DNA of 39,749 bases from Fibrobacter sp. (GTDB taxonomy: Bacteria; Fibrobacterota; Chitinivibrionia; Chitinivibrionales; Chitinispirillaceae): contig JAAYIG010000211.1 of NCBI GenBank assembly GCA_012523595.1, forward strand, positions 1 to 39,749, in the 5' to 3' direction. The notes beneath the pieces were generated by a model. It was given only the letters and a program-made list of their open reading frames with translations. It had not been told where the DNA came from and made no database searches. The position numbers were made by a program, and so were the translations under genes. Shown piece after piece: positions 7,894 to 14,929 of this stretch (position 1 is the stretch's first letter; each line of letters begins with the position of its first letter).

Positions 7894-8843
7894 TTCCCGG
7901 AATCTCTGCTTCTCTTAAGAATTTTGCCGGCGGTATCACGGACTCTTCTGTCGGAATCCTGAGTTTGCGCTCTGCGAATTGATTCCATTGCCCTGGAGTT
8001 TCTTCCGGCAAATTTCCCCAGTGTTTCTAGTGCCCGGATTCTGGTCCATTTATCCGGAGAGCTCCGGGCTATTCTATCCAGTGCATCAGCAGCCGTATTT
8101 TCTTTTCCCATTCTTGCCAGAGTTCCTGCGATTGTGATTTTGCGGTCATCCGGGAGATCATTATATGACAGTGCTTCTGTTAAGGCCGCCGATTCATCCG
8201 GGCCGCCAATCTCTCCCAGTGCCCATGCCACACAGTCAAGACAGGCCAGGTTTGAAGGACTCCTGCGGAATTTCTGGTCATTATAAGCGTTTAACAGTAC
8301 CTTGCGGTTATCATCTTTTTCCCCGAATGAGACAAGTGAGATTGCAGCCTGAATCCGCACCGGATGACTTGCAGAGGTTAAAAGACTTTTGAGGTAGAGG
8401 ATATTCTTATATGCATCGGAATCATCCATTTGACTGGTCTGTATGAGTGTCTTTATCATAACGATGGCTGCAGGCCCGGTCTCATCTTCAGGTGCTTTAT
8501 CAAGAATATCCCTGGCGGCTTTAAGTGCCAGTTCGATATTGGGACCGTCTGCATAGCCAAGCCGTTCAAGGGCTTCACGCACCAGTCCGGGATCATTTCT
8601 GTTTTTATGAAGGTAATCTATCCAGTGTTGAAATGTCCGTCCTACTTCGGCCTGTTTTTCCCGGATTCGCCGGGAGGCTTCATCTCCGGAATGAACTTGA
8701 CGAAAGAAACCTGTGCTTTTGCCGTCGATGATTATATGGCGGAACTTTCCCTCTCCGGGAATCTCGAATGTTTCTGCCATGAGGATTGCTGACTGGAGAA
8801 TAAGAATCAGCCATATACTTGACACAATGCGGGACTTCTTCAT
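7890..8843 (-). CDS. Exported HEAT-repeat protein
   Basis: This 317-residue protein begins with a signal peptide (MKKSRIVSSIWLILILQSAI, cleavage near AMAE). From about residue 125 it consists of paired helices typical of HEAT/PBS-lyase repeats: HPVRIQAAISLVSFG, CVAWALGEIGGPDESAALTE, KWTRIRALETLGKFAG, DSDRRVRDTAGKIL. Such repeats form protein-binding solenoids and have no catalytic role of their own. It is the first gene of a two-gene unit with the secreted amidase, overlapping it by 4 bases. It may act as a periplasmic partner or scaffold for that enzyme, but only the coupling supports this. An AAAAGGAG lies rather far (about 12 bases) from the ATG. Confidence 0.75.
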   Translation of the reverse strand: MKKSRIVSSIWLILILQSAILMAETFEIPGEGKFRHIIIDGKSTGFFRQVHSGDEASRRIREKQAEVGRTFQHWIDYLHKNRNDPGLVREALERLGYADGPNIELALKAARDILDKAPEDETGPAAIVMIKTLIQTSQMDDSDAYKNILYLKSLLTSASHPVRIQAAISLVSFGEKDDNRKVLLNAYNDQKFRRSPSNLACLDCVAWALGEIGGPDESAALTEALSYNDLPDDRKITIAGTLARMGKENTAADALDRIARSSPDKWTRIRALETLGKFAGRNSRAMESIRRAQTQDSDRRVRDTAGKILKRSRDSGK

Positions 8844-9006
8844 GCTTCTGAGGACTCCTTTTCAAAAACGGATCAATCCTGATTTCCGGGAGGATACCGC
8901 TAACGGTAAAAATAGGTGTACAATGGTTTGGCAGGCAAGCAGATTGGGGGATACGGGAGAGAACGGGAGTCAAAAAAAAAAAATATTCCTGGCTTGGATT
9001 TTTTTG

Positions 9007-10134
9007 TTATTGCTGGATTGTCAAAAAGACGTTATCCTGTACCCTTGTAAGGAATTCATGGATGGAAAACAATGGTTTCCTGAAGAAATTCAGGTCTTTT
9101 CTTGATTTCCTGTCCTTAACAAACCTTATTACTTCCGGAAAATATTCCAAAGCGATAATACCTGCAGCCAATGTCTCATCATTTCTCTGGAAGACTTTTT
9201 TCAGCATCGAAAACATGATCTCATTGAACCGCAGTGTCGGGAGAAGAAGTCCGGCCTCAAGAAGTGCCCACACCCTTATAATCTGTAAAGCTGCAGATTT
9301 CATCCCCTCAGATGTCAGAAAGCCGGCCCAGCTCAGGCGTGTTCCGAAAGAGAAGAAAGAATACATGCAGAAGATGAAAAGAAAGAGCAGCCAGAACCTT
9401 AGAGGGTGAATCAGGGGTTTTACAGAACGTTTCCATAAGGAAATGGACAGGGTTAACAAACCAGCCAGAGACAGGATAATCCTGAAATCCTGAAAAATAA
9501 ATAGGAGCAGGCAGAAAGCAAGAAGGGAAATTGACCCGATGATGTGACGGGGAGCAAAACCCCTGAGTTGAAATCCGGCTCTTTGTTTCCCGGAGATTTC
9601 CATAGAGTCAAGGATTCTAAAAACCAGAGGCACTATGATCCCGATTATGCTTCCAAAAAGGACGGATGCTGCTGCCATGAAGGGGATCTGGTAAAAGACA
9701 GAAAAATTATGAACTACAAGGAAATACACTGTGACAAGCTGACCTGCGTTATGAAACAGCGCACCCGTTATTCCTATCCCGACAGTCCCCAGAAGTCCTT
9801 TGCTGCCCAGAATTCTCCACACTGCACCCATAGCCAGAGTTGCAGTGATTCCTCCGCTGAGACTGAGTGCCAGAGTAAGAAAGGAGAAGCCAAAGTAGAA
9901 TCCGGAAATCCATGATCTTAGAATTGTGTAAAGAACCGCGTCGGCAGTACCGTATTTGATAATCCAGATCATGGTGACAGCATTCGCGAGACCTGGTTTC
10001 AGCCATGGAAAAAATGGCAGTCTGGGGAAAAAAAACTCCAGTGCGTTTAAAGCCACGGCAACAAGCAGCCAGACGGCTTTACGGATAGTGTCCGGGGTGA
10101 TCTGGTTTTCAGTGTGTGACTGCATCGGGTCCAT
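9007..10134 (-). CDS. Gx-transporter (PF07456) fused to an EcfT-like membrane domain
   Basis: This is a 375-residue polytopic membrane protein. Residues about 15-175 match the Gx transporter / 'heptaprenyl diphosphate synthase component I' family: PFFPWLKPGLANAVTMIWII, then FGFSFLTLALSLSGG and GALFHNAGQL. The family name is historical, and the proteins look like substrate-binding membrane components of ECF-type uptake systems. Residues about 205-375 have further membrane spans and a C-terminal amphipathic region (LAAGIIALEYFPEVIRFVKD) resembling the transmembrane EcfT/CbiQ component. The family's ARG-type coupling motifs are not clearly present. The N-terminus overlaps the upstream NusG-domain-II gene by 26 bases. 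No ATPase component is nearby. The substrate is unknown. Confidence 0.7.
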   Translation of the reverse strand: MDPMQSHTENQITPDTIRKAVWLLVAVALNALEFFFPRLPFFPWLKPGLANAVTMIWIIKYGTADAVLYTILRSWISGFYFGFSFLTLALSLSGGITATLAMGAVWRILGSKGLLGTVGIGITGALFHNAGQLVTVYFLVVHNFSVFYQIPFMAAASVLFGSIIGIIVPLVFRILDSMEISGKQRAGFQLRGFAPRHIIGSISLLAFCLLLFIFQDFRIILSLAGLLTLSISLWKRSVKPLIHPLRFWLLFLFIFCMYSFFSFGTRLSWAGFLTSEGMKSAALQIIRVWALLEAGLLLPTLRFNEIMFSMLKKVFQRNDETLAAGIIALEYFPEVIRFVKDRKSRKDLNFFRKPLFSIHEFLTRVQDNVFLTIQQ

Positions 10135-10483
10135 TTTTCTCTGATGCCTTGATTGAGATCAGTATCCGGTTGGGAACACAAACGATTTGGCTTCTGGCAT
10201 GGCTGATCGAGCCGGAAAGGACACAGATCTGGTGAGGGCAGGGGGAACTGAGAACCGAAACCTTACCCTGCTTTATCATGATTGTCAGAGGGCCGTTTTC
10301 ACCGGTTACTTCGAAAATTCTGTCTTTGTCAACAGGGTATTCCGCCAGGATATGGTTTCCTCTGTTTATCACAACTCTTCCGGGAGTTACTGATTTAAGC
10401 ACCGGAAAGGTAAACACTGCTCCTGAAAGTACAAGGACAATCAGTATGGCATCTACCCAGGTAAAACGCCTCAGCGGAATCAT
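10109..10483 (-). CDS. NusG domain II-containing exported protein
   Basis: This 124-residue protein has one N-terminal membrane anchor (about 9-28) and a small beta domain matching the NusG_II family: residues about 80-113 contain CPHQICVLSGSISHARSQIV, with the characteristic CPxxxC pair, and then PNRILISI. It is probably anchored facing the periplasm, and is unrelated in role to transcription factor NusG. NusG_II and Gx-transporter genes are often neighbours in bacterial genomes and may be linked to flavin or redox systems. That context is from general knowledge, not visible here. The downstream Gx gene overlaps its 3' end by 26 bases. Confidence 0.8.
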   Translation of the reverse strand: MIPLRRFTWVDAILIVLVLSGAVFTFPVLKSVTPGRVVINRGNHILAEYPVDKDRIFEVTGENGPLTIMIKQGKVSVLSSPCPHQICVLSGSISHARSQIVCVPNRILISIKASEKNGPDAVTH

Positions 10484-10869
10484 ATTCTTGATCGGTGCTC
10501 TCTGTTATGGTATAGTATTGTTATTGTTTACGTTAATCTTTCGACTCATCTTCAAGACCATGCACAGGATATGTATTACGATTTCCTTTGCGGATCATTA
10601 ATATACGGTATGCTTTAATGAATTCAGTAATCTGCAAGGCAAGTTCGGTAAAAAAGAAACAGAGCAGAGTGGAGGTGGGAAGAGTGGTTCTGGACATCTC
10701 TGCGCTTCTTCTGCTTGCAAACTGGCTGATCAGCAGGGTTTTTCATCTTCTCTGAATTTTCCCTAAATGAATGTTTTTTTGTTTCTCTTTTCGGAATCGG
10801 TATCGGTATCGAATCCTGGTCTTTTACAGCTAATATTCCGATTCGAATACTGACCTCGTTTGAAAGAGA
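10484..10869. other. Intergenic region with only weak small-ORF signal
   Basis: This stretch lies between the NusG_II gene start and the end of the 603-residue gene. It contains one possible 45-residue plus-strand ORF (10618-10755), listed separately, and an imperfect tandem GGTATC repeat near 10800. No clear terminator or RNA gene is seen. Confidence 0.4.
10618..10755 (+). CDS. Possible small membrane protein (45 aa), weak call
   Basis: ATG to TGA encodes MNSVICKASSVKKKQSRVEV followed by a hydrophobic stretch, LDISALLLLANWLI, and ends SRVFHLL. The basic N-terminus followed by one hydrophobic helix resembles a small membrane protein. However, no ribosome binding site precedes the ATG, and no family is recognised, so it may be chance. 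Confidence 0.2.
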   Translation: MNSVICKASSVKKKQSRVEVGRVVLDISALLLLANWLISRVFHLL

Positions 10870-12681
10870 CTAATCTTCTATAAATCTTGCTGCCCAGCTC
10901 CGTACATTTTTACCGTTAAGAATATGAAATTTTCTCAGACGGTTAAGTGTCTCTCCTGAAAAAGAGTTCATTGGAATCCATACAAGATGCTTTTTCAGTT
11001 TTGAAGCAATGCTTTTCAGTACCGGACCGGGTTTCTTTGCTGCTATGTAACCCACATTTTTTTCCGAGCTGAAAAGTAATGCTCCATAGGTCAGTCGTGT
11101 GGCGAGATCAGGGAAATCCATGCCAGAGGTCATGCTGAAAATATCCGGGATAGTTCTGGGAGGAAAGAGAAGCGAAAGTCCCCCGTAGTGGCATCTGGCA
11201 ATACCCGGCCCGATCAGGTTCTCCATAGGATCTGTTGCATAAAAGGTTAACGTAGACTCCTCATTGTGTTCTGCGTACCAGGTGGCGCGGTGCGGATACC
11301 TGTGGTCATTTTTACTGTCGAATATGATCACCACCGTGTCAATTTTACCCTTTGATGGCGGAAGTTCCTTGACATAAATGTCACCTGTGTGCCAGTTCCG
11401 CAGTGTCTCCCGGATATCTATGCCATCCTTTACTGATGTGGTAAACTTCTCGGATCTGATCAGATCCTCCATCAGGACTCTCAGAGTCTTGTTCCGCACA
11501 AAGCTGTTGAAACTCTCGATTCTGCGGTCTTCGGGAATATGGGAGCACATACCCATGGGATTCCAGGAATAACGGTATCTCTTTTTTCTTTCGATCGATG
11601 GATCCGGTTTTATGGAAATTGACCTCCAGTACATCTGGAAATCCCTGAACAGGTTCACTGAATCGAATCTGCCCCATTCAGGAATGAGAATCCGGTCAAT
11701 GCCCGTACCGATCAGCTCGTTTCTGTTTACTGCCGGAATATAGGGGTAATAGCGTGCACTTTTCAGGATTCGCACAGCATAGGCGTTTCCTCCCACTCCT
11801 TTTGCTGCCTCTACTATGTCAAACAGATCCGGAATTATCCTTCCGGACATGACCGTGATATTACGCAGAAAAGTGAGAGCCGCCTGAATTCGTACAGGGG
11901 AGAGGCTCATGACCTCATCCTTGCTGTCGAAGTACTGGTCTCTTGTCTCTCTGAAAAGATCCTTTACCGATTCCACGATATCGAAAGGAGGGGCGAATGG
12001 ATCGTAGCGCTCCTTTTCATATTTACCAGTGATAAATGGAAGTTCTCCAAGAGCAAAGTAAAGATGATCGGGGTTTATCAGCCCGGAAAGAATCGAATAC
12101 GAACGCTCTTCATCGAAGCGCATGTTGTATGTCTTTTCCTGCCTGAAATGGAAGATTGTCCTGACAAAATTCCTGTAATGAAGAAGGACAAGGATATTCT
12201 TGTACCCGGCTTCAAGCTGGTGAATCCTTCCGGCCATATATTGACATTCGATATCATCCGGAGAACCCTCTTCAGGTAATCCTGCGGCCTTGAGGCAGAG
12301 AGTGTTATAAATGTCGATACCGATCCGTGTTTCCATATATTCATCGGGGAGCGGTGCGAGGAGTCGAGGGACTCTGAGTTCCGATGATCCTATGCAGAAG
12401 GAGGGAATATGATGCAGGCTGCTCTGACGAATGCTCTCTACGGCTGCGTCGCAGGGATCAACCGGGATATAGAAGAGAGGCTCGGAATATCCTCGTGCCA
12501 CGACCGCGCTTATCAAGGGAAGGTTTTCAATTGCTGCGGAGATGTGGTCCTGGAACACTGACGGAATATCCACAGCTACGCAGTCATACTTTCCTTTAAG
12601 AAACAGCTCCCGTACCTGTCTAGCGAAAGTCAGTTTACCGTGAAGGTATGGGATAATTTCTACATTTCCGGTAAGTTTCAC
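10870..12681 (-). CDS. Uncharacterised protein paired with a MoxR-type ATPase; TraB/PrgY-like N-terminal region
   Basis: This 603-residue, largely soluble protein has no signal peptide. No family is recognised with confidence. The first ~190 residues follow the layout of the TraB/PrgY (TIKI/EreA-like, also DUF5682) group: an early His (YLHGKL, His14), a following helix and strand (VRELFLKGKYDCVAVDIPSV), then a late YMAGRIHQLEAGYKNILVLL with His/Arg (LHYRNF) where TraB proteins have the M-x-x-R-I and VVGxxH motifs. Some catalytic-looking positions are altered, so activity is uncertain. The C-terminal half is Arg/Tyr-rich with a strand-rich segment (about 445-520, DTVVIIFDSKNDHRYPHRAT). Its start overlaps the ATPase stop by 4 bases, so the two are probably made in fixed ratio and work together. 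The function is unknown. Confidence 0.65.
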   Translation of the reverse strand: MKLTGNVEIIPYLHGKLTFARQVRELFLKGKYDCVAVDIPSVFQDHISAAIENLPLISAVVARGYSEPLFYIPVDPCDAAVESIRQSSLHHIPSFCIGSSELRVPRLLAPLPDEYMETRIGIDIYNTLCLKAAGLPEEGSPDDIECQYMAGRIHQLEAGYKNILVLLHYRNFVRTIFHFRQEKTYNMRFDEERSYSILSGLINPDHLYFALGELPFITGKYEKERYDPFAPPFDIVESVKDLFRETRDQYFDSKDEVMSLSPVRIQAALTFLRNITVMSGRIIPDLFDIVEAAKGVGGNAYAVRILKSARYYPYIPAVNRNELIGTGIDRILIPEWGRFDSVNLFRDFQMYWRSISIKPDPSIERKKRYRYSWNPMGMCSHIPEDRRIESFNSFVRNKTLRVLMEDLIRSEKFTTSVKDGIDIRETLRNWHTGDIYVKELPPSKGKIDTVVIIFDSKNDHRYPHRATWYAEHNEESTLTFYATDPMENLIGPGIARCHYGGLSLLFPPRTIPDIFSMTSGMDFPDLATRLTYGALLFSSEKNVGYIAAKKPGPVLKSIASKLKKHLVWIPMNSFSGETLNRLRKFHILNGKNVRSWAARFIED

Positions 12682-13607
12682 TGCTCATTCTCGTCTGAGT
12701 CTGGATTGAGTTCATCATCATCTGTGAAGAAAAAATCGCCCATGCTCATCGAAGGGAGGTGCTCTCCTGATAGTTTTCTTCTGGCGGCCAGGTTTTCCAT
12801 GTCAAGCGCTTCCTTGCCGAGAATCTGTAAAACCGCCTTGTTGAAAACCTCCGCTGCTTTGATATCCCTTTCTGCCTGCCCAAGTTTCAGGGAGTACCGC
12901 ATGATGTTTATCCCGTCACGGATCGAGTAGGGAAGGTCTAGTCTATGTGCTTTCTGGAGAAATTCGATGCAGAGATCCAGTATTTCTTCGCTGGAAAAGG
13001 GGATGTTGTATTTCAGGATCTTCAGTTCATCTTCTCTGTCCGGAAATGGGATCTGGATTCCAGGCTGCAGTCTGGACATGATATAATCCGGGATTTCGAA
13101 TGTAGAGGAGTCCTCGTTCATGGTGACAGCGGCTCTGAAATCCTTGTGTGCCGTGATAGTGATCCCTGCTACAACCGATTCCACTGTCCTGCGATTGTCA
13201 AACAAACCAGCCAGAGAAGCCCAGGACTTCTCCGACATTCTGTTTCCCTCATCCAGAATTCCAACTCCTCCTGTCAGTACCGCTGAAAGCAGAGGGCTGG
13301 CATGGTAACTTATTTTGCCCTGTTCGGAAAGCACAGGAGTAACAAGGAGATCTTCCGGACGTGTATCGGAAGTACACTGCATCACGTAAACATCCTGCCC
13401 CCTGCTTCTGGCTGCTGCTATAGCCAGAGTGGTTTTGCCGATTCCGGGAGGTCCGATGATACGGGGGACAAGGGGAAAATCCTGATCGGAGAGAACAAGC
13501 CAGCAGGCAAGCAATTGCCGCATAGACTCAGATTGCCCGATCCACTCGATATTTCCTTTGAGGGGATGGGAGAGTGTCAGTTCGACATTATCGATTGTCA
13601 GTTTCAT
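12678..13607 (-). CDS. MoxR-type AAA+ ATPase
   Basis: This 309-residue protein has Walker A GPPGIGKTT (about 52-60), Walker B GVGILDEGNRM (Asp-Glu about 119-120), a sensor-1-like TMNEDSS and an arginine finger MSRLQPG. That is the AAA_5/MoxR arrangement. These ATPases remodel or activate partner proteins, typically a neighbouring gene product. The C-terminal tail is acidic (DDDELNPDSDENEQ). I chose ATG at 13605-13607 because AAGGA lies five bases upstream and it clears the upstream stop. A longer form from 13646 would overlap the CsgG-like gene. It sits between the CsgG-like and 603-residue genes, with a 4-base overlap with the latter. No VWA-domain gene, the usual MoxR partner, is adjacent. 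Confidence 0.85.
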   Translation of the reverse strand: MKLTIDNVELTLSHPLKGNIEWIGQSESMRQLLACWLVLSDQDFPLVPRIIGPPGIGKTTLAIAAARSRGQDVYVMQCTSDTRPEDLLVTPVLSEQGKISYHASPLLSAVLTGGVGILDEGNRMSEKSWASLAGLFDNRRTVESVVAGITITAHKDFRAAVTMNEDSSTFEIPDYIMSRLQPGIQIPFPDREDELKILKYNIPFSSEEILDLCIEFLQKAHRLDLPYSIRDGINIMRYSLKLGQAERDIKAAEVFNKAVLQILGKEALDMENLAARRKLSGEHLPSMSMGDFFFTDDDELNPDSDENEQ

Positions 13608-13615
13608 CGTTTTCC

Positions 13616-14602
13616 TTACTTGAAATAGCGCCTGACTTTCGACCAAAGATCATCCTCTATAGTTTCTATGATCTCATCAAACGCATTTAAAAAAGGGGTT
13701 TCATCATGCCAGTGTCTGTCCCCTGTTCGCTCTATGTTTACAGCTACCAGGGGGGAAGAAGCTGAAGGCGAGTTGAATATCGAAAGTGTGATATTGGCGG
13801 TTCCTCTGTACTGATTGAGAATATCCGGACTCTTCCTGTATGAATTCAAATGTATCTTTATCACTTTCGTGTTGCATTTACTGGATGCCAACTGGCTTTT
13901 TGTGGCTGGAATTACTTTTCTGTCCAGGGCTTCTTCCAGAGCATCTGCGAGGTCTTCCTCAAGCTCTTCCTTTTTATCCGGATCAAGAACAAATCCGATT
14001 ACTGATTTGTCAAGTTTGAGCCGTTCCATGTAATATGAACCATTGCACGGCAGATCATCCTGTGGCTCTCTGGATGCTTCAACTGGGGGGGCTTTGTTCT
14101 CTGCAATGACTTTGCTGGAAGAAGCTACCTGCCCTCCAGCAATTTTACGGGCAATCTCGGGAATTATTTTAACTACATCCTCAATTTCTCCTTTTACATC
14201 TTCGGAAACGACCTTTTCCATTTTTCCTGTCTCGACATTTACACTCCTCACATTGACCATAAACATGGATCCAAGCTTGCCAATAGAACCGGTTATAAGT
14301 CTCTGTACTCCCAGCATACGACCGATCTCCACCATACAACCCTGTTCAGCACAGGTCAAACCGGATTGCTGAAATCCCTGCTCCTTTAAGACTTCCTGCA
14401 TCTGTTCCCGCTCCATCACATCAACCATGCCGGTAGAGAAGAACTCATTCCGGAGCCGGTCAGAAATCAGTTCCGTTTCTCCTTCGGAAACTCCATTTGT
14501 GTTTTTAAGTGTCAGGATTGCGATCTTCAGTTTTTTATCCTGCTGTTCGGCCGAAACAGCCAATGTGCAGATAACCAGAATGTAACAGATAATCTTTCTC
14601 AT
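13616..14602 (-). CDS. Exported CsgG/LpoB-like protein with second alpha/beta domain
   Basis: This 328-residue protein has a signal peptide (MRKIICYILVICTLAVSA). The N-terminal domain (about 22-165) resembles the CsgG / LpoB nucleotide-fold family: LKIAILTLKNTNGVSEGETE, then LRNEFFSTGMVDVMERE, MQEVLKEQGFQQSG and LGVQRLITGSIGKLG. A second domain (about 180-328) has a long acidic helix and ends TIEDDLWSKVRRYFK. It has no clear lipobox, so it is probably periplasmic. The start at 14602 is preceded by GAGAGGGG four bases upstream; an earlier in-frame start at 14629 lacks this. It is the first gene of a compact unit: the ATPase ATG follows its stop by 9 bases. CsgG-like proteins often accompany envelope assemblies; the role here is not known. 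Confidence 0.75.
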   Translation of the reverse strand: MRKIICYILVICTLAVSAEQQDKKLKIAILTLKNTNGVSEGETELISDRLRNEFFSTGMVDVMEREQMQEVLKEQGFQQSGLTCAEQGCMVEIGRMLGVQRLITGSIGKLGSMFMVNVRSVNVETGKMEKVVSEDVKGEIEDVVKIIPEIARKIAGGQVASSSKVIAENKAPPVEASREPQDDLPCNGSYYMERLKLDKSVIGFVLDPDKKEELEEDLADALEEALDRKVIPATKSQLASSKCNTKVIKIHLNSYRKSPDILNQYRGTANITLSIFNSPSASSPLVAVNIERTGDRHWHDETPFLNAFDEIIETIEDDLWSKVRRYFK

Positions 14603-14929
14603 TAATCCCCTCTCAATAATATTTTTCAATTGAGAAAAAACAGGACAGGGTCAGTATAAGCCGGAGTCAGTGAACCCCTGTTGCAATAAAGATGAAAATA
14701 CTTTTTTCAACGTGAAAGAAAACGATGCTTTTAGTTTCGGTATCTGAATTATCTGTATTTATAACCAGAAAAAAACAGGAACAGATCCTTTCCCCTTGCT
14801 AAACAAAGGAAATCATTTGATACTGCGAGAAAGCGAATTATTTTAAAGCAATCTCAATCTGTTAATCGCCAAACGGGATTGCCAACCAATACCCGCTTCT
14901 CTTTCACTGATAAAAAATCTGGAGAATCA
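14603..14929. other. Divergent intergenic region between CsgG-like gene and sensor kinase
   Basis: AT-rich and without a plausible gene. It presumably holds the promoters of both flanking genes. I see no convincing repeat or hairpin. A TTG-started extension of the kinase to 14879 was not adopted. Confidence 0.4.

Noticed and set aside
10278-10601. 107-residue plus-strand ORF ending in a hydrophobic stretch
   Set aside because: It is mostly antisense to the NusG-domain-II gene, whose family match is clear. The hydrophobic end is the complement of that gene's membrane anchor region and leader.
10795-10860. Repeated GGTATC and partially complementary CGGAAT/ATTCCG segments after the 603-residue gene
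   Set aside because: Pairing is short and imperfect and no T-tract follows, so I cannot call a terminator or repeat family.
14879-14929. N-terminal extension of the sensor kinase from a TTG
   Set aside because: It has no ribosome binding site; the ATG at 14930 has GGAG and leads directly into the receiver domain.
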